From the NCBI GenBank assembly GCA_023078685.1, contig JALGAS010000008.1, positions 496,001 through 560,000 of the forward strand: 64,000 bases of DNA, given 5' to 3'. Origin of the DNA: Neopestalotiopsis rosae. Taxonomy: Eukaryota > Ascomycota > Sordariomycetes > Amphisphaeriales > Sporocadaceae. Of the stretch, positions 11,901-23,975 are shown in pieces. A program made the position numbers and the translations under genes. The notes beneath the pieces are model-generated. The model saw only the letters and a program-made list of their open reading frames with translations, ran no database searches and was not told the DNA's origin. Every line of letters begins with the position of its first letter. Position 1 is the first letter of the stretch.

Positions 11901-14900
11901 CCTGTCTGTTTGCTTTTCTTCTTGCATATTACCTTCATGCTCTGATAACTCTTAAAGGATCTTGCTTTGATCAGATCGGGTTCAATGATGACTGATAGTC
12001 CGAATGAGGTTTGTCGTGCAGATGCGCCACGCAGCCACTAACTAGCAGAGATCTCTCTTCCACGCTTCTTAAACTCTGCGCTTTGTTACAAATAGGGAAT
12101 TTTACGTGGCGCGTTTAGTAACTAAAACTCGCAATGATCAGGGTGTACGGTATATGTCTATTATTGAGTAATATAAGATAGTGAGGTAAGAAAACTAGAC
12201 GTGTACCTGCTGCGGTGTACGTACGCCAGGCAGGTTAGGTGAGATGTCGCTTAGTCAATCGCTACTCTAGGTACTCTACTCGGGGGGTTACAGCGTTCAG
12301 GCCTGTCTCTATCCGCTGTCGCTCAACGGTCCACCAACTTTCACCGCTGCACAATATCTAAACGTCTTCCATGGTGTGCACCACCACCGCCTACGTAGGT
12401 ACCTCCCTAACTACGACTTACAGTAAGCTGGCTGCTAAAGACATTCGTACCGCGTGCATGTATTGTGCATCCGATTGATCCTTATATTCATTCATTCATT
12501 CAATGTATTGTAGATTTCATTCGACGTATTGTCTGCTTGGACCAGTCGCCGATTGCCTTTCCACATGCTGTCTCAGCGCAACAGTCTCATCGCACAGCGT
12601 ATATTGTCATCATGAATGCCTCCCTCCTTCTTCCCTGCCCTCCATGGATGGTCATGATGATACGATGACAAGAGTCACGACCTGTCTGAATCGTGTTCAT
12701 AGCTCATTGGCAACCACAACTTGCAGGACCCGGGGGCGGGTATCTGACAAAGGTTCGCGGGGGCTGGGCTTGTGGGTTAAGATGAACGTAGATGAACAGG
12801 TACATGCCGCATATAGGCTTAGCAGTATTAGAGGTATGGACGTAATATGTCATGTACGCAACCAATCCCGCGATCAATTCCGCCCCCCGTCCCAGCAGTC
12901 TGGTTAACCTATCCTCGGCTATCGACAGTCGTCCTCCCGTGTTGTAGTAGCGGCCGCTCCCATCCCTCCCTTTCATCCCTCCCTACCCCCTAGTCAGTCC
13001 CGGACGATAGATCTGACCTGGGCACCCGCACCGCAGGATACATTGCTAGTCTGCTCACACCCCCTCGCTCTTCAGGACTGACCCCCCTCCTTCCCATTTG
13101 ACCTGTTTGCGGTTCTACAATGTACTGTGGTAGTTCTCCATTCCAGGTCTAAAACCCAGTAGTGTAATGATTTTCCCAACGACAGCTCGCCACTGGCGCC
13201 GTCTTCATTCATAGCTCTCCTGCTTGGCCTTCAACCCACAATGGCCATTTAGGGGTCTTACTACTTGAAAGGAGCCGTGCCGCTGCGCCCGTTGCTGTTG
13301 CGCTACAGAGTAATAGCAGAAATTACCTACCGGCTCGAATGACTCGAAACGACAAAGCTGAGCTAGCCTAGGTCAGTTCATTCGCTGAAATTGTGAGGTC
13401 CGTCCCCCTGATTTCATTGGGACCAATTGAACCCTCACTCATGTCTGGGTCGGCCAGCTGAAAGGGCCCTTGAAATGCTGTCCATGCCAGTGGTACCGCG
13501 TACAGCATGAGGGAGGGAGAGAGTGTGAAAAAGAGAGAGAAAGAGAGAGCTGTTACTCGTTATTGTCGTCGTCGCCGTTGTCGTATTCGACCATTGGTCT
13601 AACCTAGATAGATTGGGTGTGGGGAGATGTGTTACCCAATAACACACTTCAGCTTGCGGTGTTGGTCGGGGTTACCTACAGTGGTATAGGCGAATGTAAT
13701 TAGTATACAGTAGTGGTAGAAGGAGGAGGTGGTGGTAAATTCCGATGCTGAAATGCCCATCGATCCTCCCAAGAAACGCCATCAACTCTCCGCTGTCATT
13801 TGGCTCGCGGCCGGGGATGAGGATTGGGAGGGATAAGGGAAGTCTATTATTATCCCCCATCCCCTGGTCTGCGCGGCCGGCTTATACCCAGCCTATAGCA
13901 AACCCGGCCACCGCGTCATAACAATGGCGTCTTATACCACACCGTCTTAAATCACTTTTGTTATGGGATTTGCTATAGTATCCCATGGATGTATCTTGTC
14001 TCGTGCCCTCCTTCGCTATAAACTTCCATTTCTGAGAGCCATTGGGCTGCAATGAACCTACCAATGGGGGGTTCCTAAAATTTCAGGCCACTCACACATT
14101 CGTGGTAGACTTTGCGCCCACCGCCAGGCTTCCAGCTTCACAGAGACGCCCGTGTGTATTACGGGTACTGCCGGCCCTCCGTCCCGCTGCATGTGGTTCC
14201 CCGATCCCGATACGACTGAAAGCCTCCGTCTGGAGTCATGGTGCCCCTCGTTCTCCGCTCCCCCTCCCCTCCCACAGATAGTGATGTATGCTGGAATATG
14301 TCTCCCAGTATGCGCCACCACTTCTTCCATTGAACTCTGCACGTGTCCCACTTTGCTTGACTCGAGGCAAGGTTTCGTGGCCGGTTTGGCATCTGTATCG
14401 TAGAAGATGAATACGAGGGAGGGGGGATGTGAGATGTGAGACACGCATCGTGGGCTATAGCGTCAAGAGGATTCAGCCGTGTAACATCCTTGCCAAGGTT
14501 CACCATGATGCATGAGAGAGGATGATCTGACGTCTTTAGAAGTCAGACATGGCGACTTTACCTGCTCTGATAGATAACGTCTCGAAGCACTTTCATAACA
14601 ACCAAAGCCTCGCACTCGACGCAGAGTTTGGCGATGCTGTGTTAAACATGGGAGAGGGCCCGATGTGGTGAGGTGAAGGGGGAAATAGAGTTGCTTCAAA
14701 ATGTTCTACCAGGCAGCACTCTTGCTACTTTGAAGCCTGATGGTGGACTCGAGGAGTTTCCCACATTGTAATGGTGGCATGATGCCGATGCAGCTATCAA
14801 CCTTCAAAGAATAAGCTAACGTCAGCATCACGATCTCTTCAAATGTTGGACGGTCGTGCCTGGTCTACTTCCATTGAGTTCGAGATGTGAGCAGCAGCTA

Positions 14901-15887
14901 GAAACTTGCCTACCATCACGTCACCCTCATGCCATTTTAAAAAAAATCCCCGACGTATGTGACAGAGTCTGTGGCTGCCAAGAAGGGCCAGAGCTGTATG
15001 TTTCTCCAGTCTTGGTCATACCAAAGTCAAGAATCATCACGAGCTACATCTGAGGTTCATGAGTATGCTTACATACATTCAGCCGAGGTTCATCGAGCCT
15101 CGTGGGCGGATTCCCTTTCGATTCGTCCCCAATGCCCACTTGTTACGCCTTCCAAGTACGGTAGCTGTAGAAATAGATATTCATGAAAAGTTCTAGAACG
15201 ATTGCGAAGCTTGATGTCGTGTAGTCTTCACCAATGGTTAGTTTGACACTTCCAAAGTTATGATGTATATTTTGCCAGTCTCTCGGCGAGTCTATGTACA
15301 TTGCGTCCCAAAGGGCTTTGGAGCACGGTTACTACGGCACGAATACTTTGGTTTTATAGAATCCACCATGACATCTAGATCACCCGATCTCTTTTGCGGT
15401 ATTCAGTTGGCTGAGTCTTGTACTTCGCCGTGGTCACCAATGTGCTCCCTTTCTCTGGACGAAGGCATGTTGAGGTCCATCCATAGCGAAAGTCGTAATC
15501 ATCTCAACATGCAGGCTAGAAATCAAATGGAAAATAAACGCCCTTTCTCGTGAGAATCCTGGGTGTTTATCGTAAAACGCCACGATTGGTGAAATCTTTT
15601 ATCCTTTGTTTGGGTTGTGGTATTTACGGCAACTTCCTTCCGTATGAACTCTTCATTCGAAGCAGCCTCGCTTGTCACTCTGGGACGATTCAAACCTAAC
15701 CTTCGCGGACGTTTTGACCTAGATGATCCCCAATTGCTCAAACTTGGCCATCCAACCGGAGACAATACTCGACAATGAACATATCGACCAAGAATGGCAC
15801 AGTCAAAGCGACTGATTTTTCTTCTGTCAATAGGCTGTCCGGTGGTCAAAGCTGGGACTTGGTGCGATGTTTCGAGTACCGCCTTCG

Positions 15888-17461
15888 TCAAGTCGTTTGA
15901 TCCATGGGTCTGCAACCCTTGACATCTTTTCGCTGCCAATTTGATGCGCCATTCGCGCCGATGACCCGAGTCTTTTGGCCGGGTCTGTCGAATGCATCTT
16001 GACCATTGGCATCGGGTAATGCTTCATCATCACCGGGAACAAACGAGAAGCGTTGTGTCGATTTACGCCTACTGTCCGATGTTGTCACGGATCTCGGGGC
16101 CCGTCGTAGTGCACATGCTTCGACGCCTGGCCCATGGTGTGTATCAGTGGCGAACAATTGTCGATTGCCATAAGTATGGATTGACCCAAGCTCGTGACTA
16201 TCTGCTGTAGAAACCGAACCACTTGATAAGCTGCCGTCGTCTTGGGGAAATCTGCTGGAGCTCCTTGGCAAAATACAATTTTGTAGCTTTACGGCAGTCG
16301 TCGGAGTCTCGGCCCTACCGTGCTGAGAATGAGGGCTAGAATACTGGTTCGATTGTATGTTAGAGTCGTCAGCTCGGCGATCAACCTCATTGTCCCCAGT
16401 CGTGAGTCTCTGGCTAGTAACGACATCCTGCCCCTGAAGTAGGATGTCACGTCTACTAGGGAGGCGACCTATTGGATGGTTAGGACACTTGGGATCAAGG
16501 ATTCCTTGTACGCGGACGAACTGGAGTGATGGGGTGTGTATGGGCTTTGGGGGAAGCCATACATCGTTGCTGGGTCAAGGGGTAGCTTGAAAAATGCTGA
16601 GGTTGGAGTTACGCAATCGGAGAACCTACAGTATTCATCAAATGTATCGTCTGTGGCTGGGCGCCCGTCTTTTCCCAGATATCTCACAGTCTTTGAAGTA
16701 TCCGTTCGAGCTAGCTGAGAATGATCGAGAAAAGCGGTTGGATTCTCTTCTACGCCGTCGAGGCCTCGTGATGCACTGGATCGGAGAGCTTCCTTCTGCT
16801 TGCGTATGACTTCCAGCCTTTGAACAAACTGCTGAGGACGTTGATGATTAGTTTTATTGCGGTCCACCACGCTGCGTGCCCTGTTCAGCGTAACCTTTTC
16901 AAGGCCGTCGTCACAGCTTTGTGCGAGCATGACTTCGAGCGTCTTGATCTCTGCTCGGAATTCTTTCTCGCACTTGCTCCACTCGTCCATCACTGCTTGA
17001 AAGTCCTGGGTCAAGCGGTTGCATCTCTGCTGCTCCTCTTCGCGAGCGCAATTGGCCTCGTCAACCTTGGTCTGCATGCCGCGGAAGGCTTCAAGAAGGT
17101 GCTGAACATGGGCAGTGTACTCGGCTGGAATAGGCTCGGAGCAGGATCTTGTCATCATGAAAACCTGCAGCGATTCAGCTATTTGCAGTGTCGAAGGATT
17201 GTGCCACACCTTGTCGGCGTCATTGATAAGAATGTCCACCTCGGCCAATGGAGGTGACGGGACCGTCGAGTCCAGAGAGAAAGACAGACTGCTCAGGCTC
17301 AAGAGGCTGGTAGTACGACTGGGGCCAGGCCTACGACTGTCTTCCGATTCTCGAAAATCACCATGATCGGGAGGTGGTGGTGAACTGGGTGACCTGGCTA
17401 ACCTTGGCGACGATGGACCTTTGGAACGTTGCCCAAAAGGTAGCCACCCACGACCTGACAT
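15888..17461 (-). CDS. Conserved-looking fungal hypothetical protein with central coiled coil
   Basis: Two exons are proposed: 17461-16522 and 16468-15888, joined over a 53-nt intron (16521-16469). The intron has donor GTTCGT, branch CTAAC and acceptor AATAG. The join gives 506 codons plus stop. The donor is weak, but it is the only one I found that brings the second open frame into phase. The N-terminal part starts MSGRGWLPFG, is rich in Ser/Pro/Arg, then has an ordered block (about residues 75-130, containing VDILINDADKVWHNPS) and a helical, charged stretch that should form a coiled coil (about 125-200). The C-terminal half is disordered and Ser/Arg-rich (for example RFSFVPGDDEAL). I recognise it as the type of protein annotated as hypothetical in many Sordariomycetes and know no function. 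The 3' end is the least certain part: another open frame lies just downstream. Confidence 0.6.
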
Positions 17462-18309
17462 TCTGTTGACGATGATGGAATAGTCAGACAAGGAAGTGTC
17501 ATTTACCACGAAAATTGAGTAGCAGAACGTTTGACCGTATCAAGGAGGAAAAAAAATCACAACGTACAGAAGTGAAGACTACTGAAAAAATTGGGAGACT
17601 TGAATAATGGTGATGGCGTTCAGAGCAGTTTCCACAGTGGGTGGTTGCAAACGAAACTTGTTTGTTTCTTGTTTCTTGTTTCTTGTTGCATGGAAATGGT
17701 TCTGAAATGTAAAGAGCAACCCGCGAAGGGCCACGACCAAATCGTTCTTGCAGAAACGTCGTTGACATGCCACCCACTAACCTCCATTGACTTGGGGGAA
17801 AGAAAAAAGGATAAAGCAAATTAGAAATTCGTGAATTCGACCACAACATTCAGTCTGACAACGCGCACCTTCCGAGCCAACAGTCGCGTCAACCAAGTTA
17901 GTGAGGCCGAAACAGTCCACCAGAATAGCAAAGACTGTCACTGCTCAGCGGTTTGTATGTATATGCACTGCGGGCTTCGAGAACAGTGTAGTAATACGTA
18001 AATTACATCACAAGCACTCAGAATATCTCTTACGAAGAGGCATCAACAGGAATAGTCCCAAGACTTGCGTATCTCCAAGCATCTACTTAGTGGTATTGGG
18101 GACTGTAGCCTAGCCGATGCATCAACATGTTGCTGCTTATGCAGATGGATATAAAAAGAAAAAGACGCACTGTCGGAGTGAAGAACAGAGTCCATGTTCT
18201 ACCTCCGCCAAGCAATGAGATCCTAACTCCTATAATCTCTTGAACATCCGCAAATACTTTTCGGGAGAGGGCACTGCGGCGCCAGGTAGAGACATCAAGC
18301 TATCGGATA
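17462..18309. other. Intergenic: between POL4 3' end and hypothetical gene 5' end
   Basis: About 850 bases separate two genes read in the same (minus) direction. It should hold the POL4 terminator region and the promoter and leader of the coiled-coil gene. A short tandem repeat of TTGTTTC units lies at about 17657-17690. Nothing else stands out. Confidence 0.6.
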
Positions 18310-20216
18310 TCATCCGGTGCATCTCTGGGTTGGCGGTCTCCATTCCAGGTTCAAACCCGCAAACACTCTCTTCTCTGCCGTCAATAGATCAGGAGCAGGC
18401 TGCCCCTCTTGGCTTTCGAGGTCTAGCCAATGGCCATCGACGCGGCTACGGATACCACTGCTATCGAATTTGAGGCCTTTGACCATCTTACAGTATCGTC
18501 TTAGATCTCGTTGAAAGGTGGTGTCGCCACTCCAGCCAATGACGGCACAACCAGCCGTTTTCCAAGGACTGATGATAATGTCCACCCGCCTATGCGTATT
18601 CGGGTTCTTTGCAGACTTTTGGGTATCCCAATGAGGGTCTTGCCACACCACCAGGGCCTTATCCAAGGTGTCGAAACCAGATCCCGCGTTCCTGTCCCCG
18701 CCCTTCCAGGCCAATGGAGCCTGGCCACGTTCCGAATTCTTCGTGCTGAGCGTCAAGGTGTGAGTGATAAAATTGTCCCTCTCCAAGCTCATGACAAGCT
18801 CTTCAATGAAATAATGCGTCGCCTCGGGATCCGGATGACTGAGAACAATATCAACATCGCCACTCGCTTCCTTTCCCCTTCTGTAACCGCCAACAATAAC
18901 CATTTGATAGCCCTCGCGCCTGCTGTTTGCACGCTCCAGGATAGTATCTGCAATAACTTCTACCTCTGGCCGAGGAATCTTGGATAGAAACTCATCATAA
19001 AACTTGACCCCAATCTGTTGCACTCGTGATAAGCTATTCCAGCCAAACTCGACAACGTCGTCGAGATCTCGCCAGCCCTTGTTGTAGAACTCGCGAGCTG
19101 TCGTCTCGGCGACTCCCCAGATCTCGTAGAAAAGGGAAAGGGTCATCAGGTATGGATCGCGAGCAGACTTCTCAACTTCCTCGACATGGCCTGTATCGCT
19201 CCACTCTCGAAATAATACCGCAATCTTGGGGCCGCAGCCAGGTAGCCTCGAGACTTCTGAAACACTTGTCAGCTTCAGACAACATTTCCGTGTGCCATCT
19301 AGCATTTACCTGAAGAGTTCTTCAACAGATACGGATACGCGGCCAGTGATGCGATGGACGATGAATAGGCACGAACGCCGACCTTATCTCCCGTAAGTGC
19401 TCGTATCGTTCGGACCTTTTTCAACTGGTCGATGAAGGCTTCATTCGGTGGCTTGAACGGTGTTGGACGTTGGCAAGAATAAGTGGTATGGAGGTAATCG
19501 GGAATATCCGGAAGATCGTGGCCATCTTCATGCTCAGATGTCGTTTCTTGTGGCAAGGCCGGCCGCTTTGGAGGAAATGGAGGCCTGGAAATTACAGAAG
19601 AGCTGCCCACGAAGCCGATACGAGTAGATGACGAAAACCTTTGGCTATTCTTGACATCTTCCTTTGCCCGCTTGACTATGTCTACTGAATTCTGGGTTAT
19701 CGGTTTCGGAGCAGTACCAATAGTTTCCGAAACTTTTCTTTGGCCCTGATAGATCATATAATCCTGTATTGGCAGGACTCGTCTCTTGCTTACGGATTCG
19801 GTAAACCAGGAGAGATGTACCACCTTGACGGTATTCTCCAGCTTTGACACTGCACACGAATCCTTGGGCCTGCCAGGAAGCTCCGATTGCCGCCTCTCTG
19901 GAGTCGCATCATGTTCGCTTTCGGAAGCAGTACTGGAGTCGTTGTGCCGTTGGGTGGGTAGTACGGGCGATACTTTGCGCCGCTTAGCTGGAGGAGATGA
20001 TGCCCGAGCGGCCTCTGTAACGACTTCAGTGGAGATGATGCCACGCTTTCGAAGCTCAAACATTGCCCGCTCTTTCTTGGATATCTTTCCGAGAATAATT
20101 TCAGCCTCTTCTATGTCGAAGGTCAAGGTTGGTATCTGGCTTTCAAGCTGCGGTAGGGCTTCTGGCTCTATATGAGTAGCGAGCAGATATATCGGAGGCA
20201 TCTCAAGTTCGGCCAT
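18310..20216 (-). CDS. POL4: Family X DNA polymerase, mu/TdT-like (POL4)
   Basis: A repair polymerase expected to fill gaps during non-homologous end joining. Exons are 20216-19310 and 19256-18310, with a 53-nt intron (19309-19257, donor GTAAAT, acceptor TTTCAG), giving 617 residues. The N terminus carries a BRCT-type fold whose two halves (about 1-60 and 126-160, the latter with LSWFTESV) are separated by a low-complexity insert holding a likely nuclear signal, PPAKRRKVS. Next come the 8-kDa region (about 253-318) with the helix-hairpin-helix SRLPGCGPKIAVLF, then fingers and palm. Catalytic Asp residues are D436 and D438 (GGYRRGK...GDVD) and D528 (RRVDIII). The thumb has GWSGD...FQRDLRRY, the Gly-Trp form seen in Pol mu and TdT, not the Tyr-Phe of beta/lambda. 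The GTG-led extension upstream of the ATG is not used. It is divergent from TFA1. Confidence 0.92.
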
Positions 20217-21602
20217 GACAATTTCCCGTTCGTGCCCCAGCACGGCGGAAAATTCACCATGGATCCGAAGTGCTGGAACGAATAATTTTGAAAGTATTGA
20301 AAGGGTCCCTAAGTGATGGGTATAAAGATGTTTTTTCTTAAAAAAGATTGGAAAGAAAACAAGGCGTTATCTTCATCCAGTACTAGGTAAGCAGCAGGAA
20401 GATTCTTTGCATTGTAAACCTTTGTGCACGCGGGCTTCGCTTGTTGTCTGAAGAGCGTCTTCGGCCTGGCGATGCCTTCACACGGCGGCATTGAGTGAGT
20501 CGGGAGTAACTCTGAGCCCTTTGTGGCTACTCGCACACAAGTGTCTGACAAACACCTTTGAAAATCAGCAGGATCTGAGGAGGAACCGCAGCAGAGATGG
20601 GCTTCGTTTATGCAACCACTAGATTGCGACTTGTTCCGTGGTTTCCAGCTCTGCTAAGTTGTAAACCTGTCGTGGCCCTAAGGTCGTTTTGATCTTGTGA
20701 CTAGAAGGATGAATGATTATGTGCTGCAGATTGCATATAGACGAAGTATCATGCCCGGGTACATGACGTCGATCGCGAGATATTGCGCAAATCTCATGTA
20801 TGCTCCAGGTTTCCAGCGGACTTGGTCAACATGAGACTGGTGTGACAGTTGGATCTTGTCGCAATTGATGCGATATTGAGATCATTGATGCCTTCAGAGG
20901 GCTACAAGTTATAACCAATCGGACGACTTGAGGCTAGGTGCCAGGTGCTGGCGTTGTTACATAAATGCGGCGACTCGCAGCTTCCATGCATGTGGGGCGC
21001 CTGGCTATCCGACCCACCGGCTTAGCTAACCAAAGGCAGTACCTGGCTGTGCTCTCAAAGTAATCCCCCAGGCTGCATTCCTTCTGAGCAGCAACTGACT
21101 CTCAACATCCAACATCTTCGAAAGGCTCAACATCGCCAGCTGAACCAAGACCTACGTCGCGCACTCTGCTCTACTCTATTGACGAAAGGCTGCGGTACCC
21201 AATACTGCTGCTGCATGTCCAGCTTGTGATCGGTCATAACCACGTCAAGCCGGCAACTCAGTGCTGTCAATCATGGGCAGATGATCAGAAAGACAAATGC
21301 TTGATTAGCACCGGCCTGAACTTGCTTTGCAGCATTGTTCTCGCTGAATTGGAAATTTGAGGCTTTGAGAGAACAATGGGCCAGCACTTGAATCACAACT
21401 TTGACATTCAGAACGCTTAAGGCCCATCAAGCTCCCCGTGGTTGGCTCGCTACAAGAAGCTTTCTCCGAAGCAAACAAGAAAACGTTCATCCTGCTTTCG
21501 CTCTGTGGAGCTCATTTCGACGGCAACAAAACACAGGAGCGCTGCACCTCGAAATCAAACGATAGACCTAATTGGCGCGCAACACCCTTCAAAGTCATCG
21601 CA
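20217..21602. other. Divergent intergenic region, POL4 / TFA1
   Basis: About 1.4 kb between the start codons of two divergently read genes; it must contain both promoters. Short frames on the minus strand (near 20309-20551 and 21305-21490) show no family signal. The TFA1 frame stays open about 55 codons upstream of its ATG but from a non-ATG codon, so that part is treated as leader. Confidence 0.6.
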
Positions 21603-22841
21603 ATGGACTTGGCGCAGACTCTTGTGCGGTCGGTGGTTCGCGCCTTCTACGACCCGCGCGAGGTTGATACAAGGCATATTGTGATTGTCGATGCTCTCAT
21701 CACTCACTCGGCTCTACGAGATGACGACCTGTCCTACCTTATGGCGCAGAATACCAAGGACATGACCAAGATTTGTGCAAACCTACAGGCTGATCGCTTC
21801 ATCCATCAACACGTCCGCGCAGAGCTGCGAGAGGGCCAGCAGAAAGCCACATCCCGCAAGTACTATTACATTGACTACAGGCAAGCCATCGACGCCATTA
21901 AATGGAGGGTATATCACCTTGATAAGTCTGTCCAAGGCAATGCGGTTCCAGCTGCAGAGAAGAAGGAGTACTTCTGCACTCTTTGCAAATCTGACTGGAC
22001 CGCCATGGAAGTCCTCGACAACACCAGCGAAAAAGGATTCTTGTGCCATCGGTGTGGTAGCGTGCTCATTCACGACCCAGAACGACAATCGGGTGGCCAT
22101 GAGCAGTCGACTCGTCTGAACAATCAGCTCAAGTTTATCACCGATCTCCTCCCGCAATTGGACAGCGTCGAGATCCCCAACAATACCTTTGAAACAGCTC
22201 TCGAGGCAGCTAGGCCCGTTGTTCGAGATGCAACTAATCAAGTCGCTCCCTCAGTTGTGGTGGAATCGTCAGACAAACCAACTGCTGTGCGTGGTATGAC
22301 TGATACCGGCCCCAAGAGCATTGCCATTAGTATCACTGCCACCAACGGCCCGAGCGATGCTGAAAAGGACGCCGAGAGAGCCAGGAAGGAAAAGATTGCT
22401 CAACAGAATGCTCTGCCCTCGTGGCATACCTCCAGCACCGTCACAGGCATTTCCTACGATGCAACTGAGAGCAAGACTCTAGTAGGCAAGATAGAAGAGG
22501 ATAAGAAGCCCGACATGGATTCTCTCGACTCAAAGGAAGATACTGCCGCCTCACAAGCGTACTGGGCCAAGTTGGCAGAAGAAGCCGAGGCTGAACGCAA
22601 GGCCGCAGAGGAAGACGACGGGGACGAAGATGATGAGGATGAGGACGAAGAATTCGAAGACGCCATACCCGCCAGCGTCAATACAAGCTTCGCAGCAGAG
22701 AAACGAGTTGCCTCCAGTGGCGACACAAGTGCCGCTGAAACTCCCGCTTCGGAGGACAGACCGGCCAAAAAGGTCAAGGTCGAAGAGCCCACTGCTGATG
22801 CTGAGAGTGATGAGGAGGATGTAGCATTCGAGGACGTTTAA
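21603..22841 (+). CDS. TFA1: Transcription initiation factor IIE, alpha subunit
   Basis: The large subunit of TFIIE, which recruits and regulates TFIIH at RNA polymerase II promoters in the nucleus. It has 412 residues and no intron. The N-terminal winged-helix domain (about 5-105) begins MDLAQTLVRSVVRAFYDPRE and includes the family-typical DALITHSALRDDDLSYLM. It is followed by a zinc ribbon with C125, C128, C148 and C151 (CTLC...CHRC). The C-terminal half is disordered, with an Asp/Glu-rich tract near 345-365 and a second acidic end, ESDEEDVAFEDV, matching the acidic TFIIH-binding tail of the family. The ATG at 21603 is chosen because the winged helix starts right there; the open frame upstream has no ATG and no homology signal. 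Confidence 0.95.
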   Translation: MDLAQTLVRSVVRAFYDPREVDTRHIVIVDALITHSALRDDDLSYLMAQNTKDMTKICANLQADRFIHQHVRAELREGQQKATSRKYYYIDYRQAIDAIKWRVYHLDKSVQGNAVPAAEKKEYFCTLCKSDWTAMEVLDNTSEKGFLCHRCGSVLIHDPERQSGGHEQSTRLNNQLKFITDLLPQLDSVEIPNNTFETALEAARPVVRDATNQVAPSVVVESSDKPTAVRGMTDTGPKSIAISITATNGPSDAEKDAERARKEKIAQQNALPSWHTSSTVTGISYDATESKTLVGKIEEDKKPDMDSLDSKEDTAASQAYWAKLAEEAEAERKAAEEDDGDEDDEDEDEEFEDAIPASVNTSFAAEKRVASSGDTSAAETPASEDRPAKKVKVEEPTADAESDEEDVAFEDV

Positions 22842-23975
22842 GGCTGCAAGTTGCCTGTTTACAATAATACGCTCACAAGCCGAGGCCAATCACCCATACA
22901 TAGACTCTAGAATTTACTGCAATTCTATGACCTAGAGCAAGAGTATCTAAGCATCTCACTCTATTAAGATCGCGCGTGTGGATCCCCAAGTGCCAGCAAG
23001 TGCACACAGTCACATTTCTTAGTTGACGTATAGAACCGTGTTTGCGGCGTTGGCATTCTGAATTGTTTGGCGAATCCGTGCTGTCTGAGAGGTTGAATCC
23101 TCAGCCAGAGCAATTCAACACAAAGACAATTTACAGTCTCAATATAGCACGAGGGAGGCAGCAGTAACCTTACGATATATACAAGAGACTAGCTGGGTAT
23201 GCATCGTGTTCGGCCACTTTCAGTGTTATAATGTGCGGCGTTCGGAGCGACGTCAGGCCGTGGTCGGATGAAACGGACTCCTGTCATAGTGCCACTAACT
23301 GTGTGAAATGCCAAAAAGTCACCGAGGATCTAAACACGTCTCATTACTCTGACAAACTAGCCCTCCTGGCAATGGCGTTCCTGACTATGAAAATTAGTCA
23401 GCATCGTTCTATGAAGACGGTTCGCTGGGGATTCTAAATGTATCATTGCCCAGGCGCTGCAATTCCTGGAGAAGTGGGCTGAGCGCACAGTGGGTATGTA
23501 GCGAGGAAACTCCTGGCTATCGCCAGAATGCAATCCATGGCGTATCATCGTGCCTGTTCCAGCTTCGAAACGGATCTCCGTGCGTCATGCTGCTTCTGTT
23601 CTGGCTCCCGAGCACTACAGGAGAAGGAGGGCTTTTAGTAGGTAGCCCGTAGATATCGACCCCTTTTATTTACTCCGTTCCCGAGCCTCGTGTCCATGGT
23701 GGAGGCCAAGTAGGTGGTATTGAAAGTCGGCGTGGCAGGCAATGTGTGCAAAGGCTAGGTGAGATAGGTTAGGCAAAATCTACTTTGCGTACTTAAGCAC
23801 CACCAGTGCCGGAAGAGAATAGCTTCCGAAACCCTTCCTTGACTGCTGTACAAAAGCCGAAGCTTTGCTGTCTATTTCGCGGCATTCGCAGATAATCGAT
23901 TGGCAATTTACATCGTACTCTGTATATCACTTCAACCGTTATCAAAAACAAGAGCCAATACTCCATATCATCAAG
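22842..23975. other. Intergenic: TFA1 to MAPEG gene
   Basis: About 1.1 kb with no supportable gene. The last 150 bases before 23976 should hold the promoter and leader of the MAPEG gene; an inverted CCAAT (ATTGG) lies near 23899. Confidence 0.55.

Larger units (their letters stand above)
3727..15887. other. 12-kb gene-poor region downstream of flbD
   Basis: No open frame in this stretch looks like a real protein. The largest (about 120-156 codons) are low in recognisable motifs, often start at non-ATG codons and overlap rival frames. The sequence is rich in homopolymers (20 T at 7129-7148), GTA/TAC and CATA microsatellites (8938-8974, about 9180-9220), many TACCTA/CCTAGG motifs (for example near 5910, 7347, 8011, 10885, 10931, 13367) and an 11-bp perfect inverted repeat at 5842-5866. 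I found no tRNA B-box with a proper T-arm, no 5S rRNA and no transposase remnant. Regulatory DNA, noncoding transcripts or decayed sequence are all possible. Confidence 0.55.

Noticed and set aside
15523..15939. 138-codon minus-strand frame as a third exon of the coiled-coil gene
   Set aside because: No convincing donor/acceptor pair was found to join it in phase, so it was left out; it remains the main uncertainty about that gene's 3' end.
22454..22792. 112-codon Ser-rich minus-strand frame
   Set aside because: Antisense of the acidic tract of TFA1: Asp/Glu codons read backwards give Ser runs.
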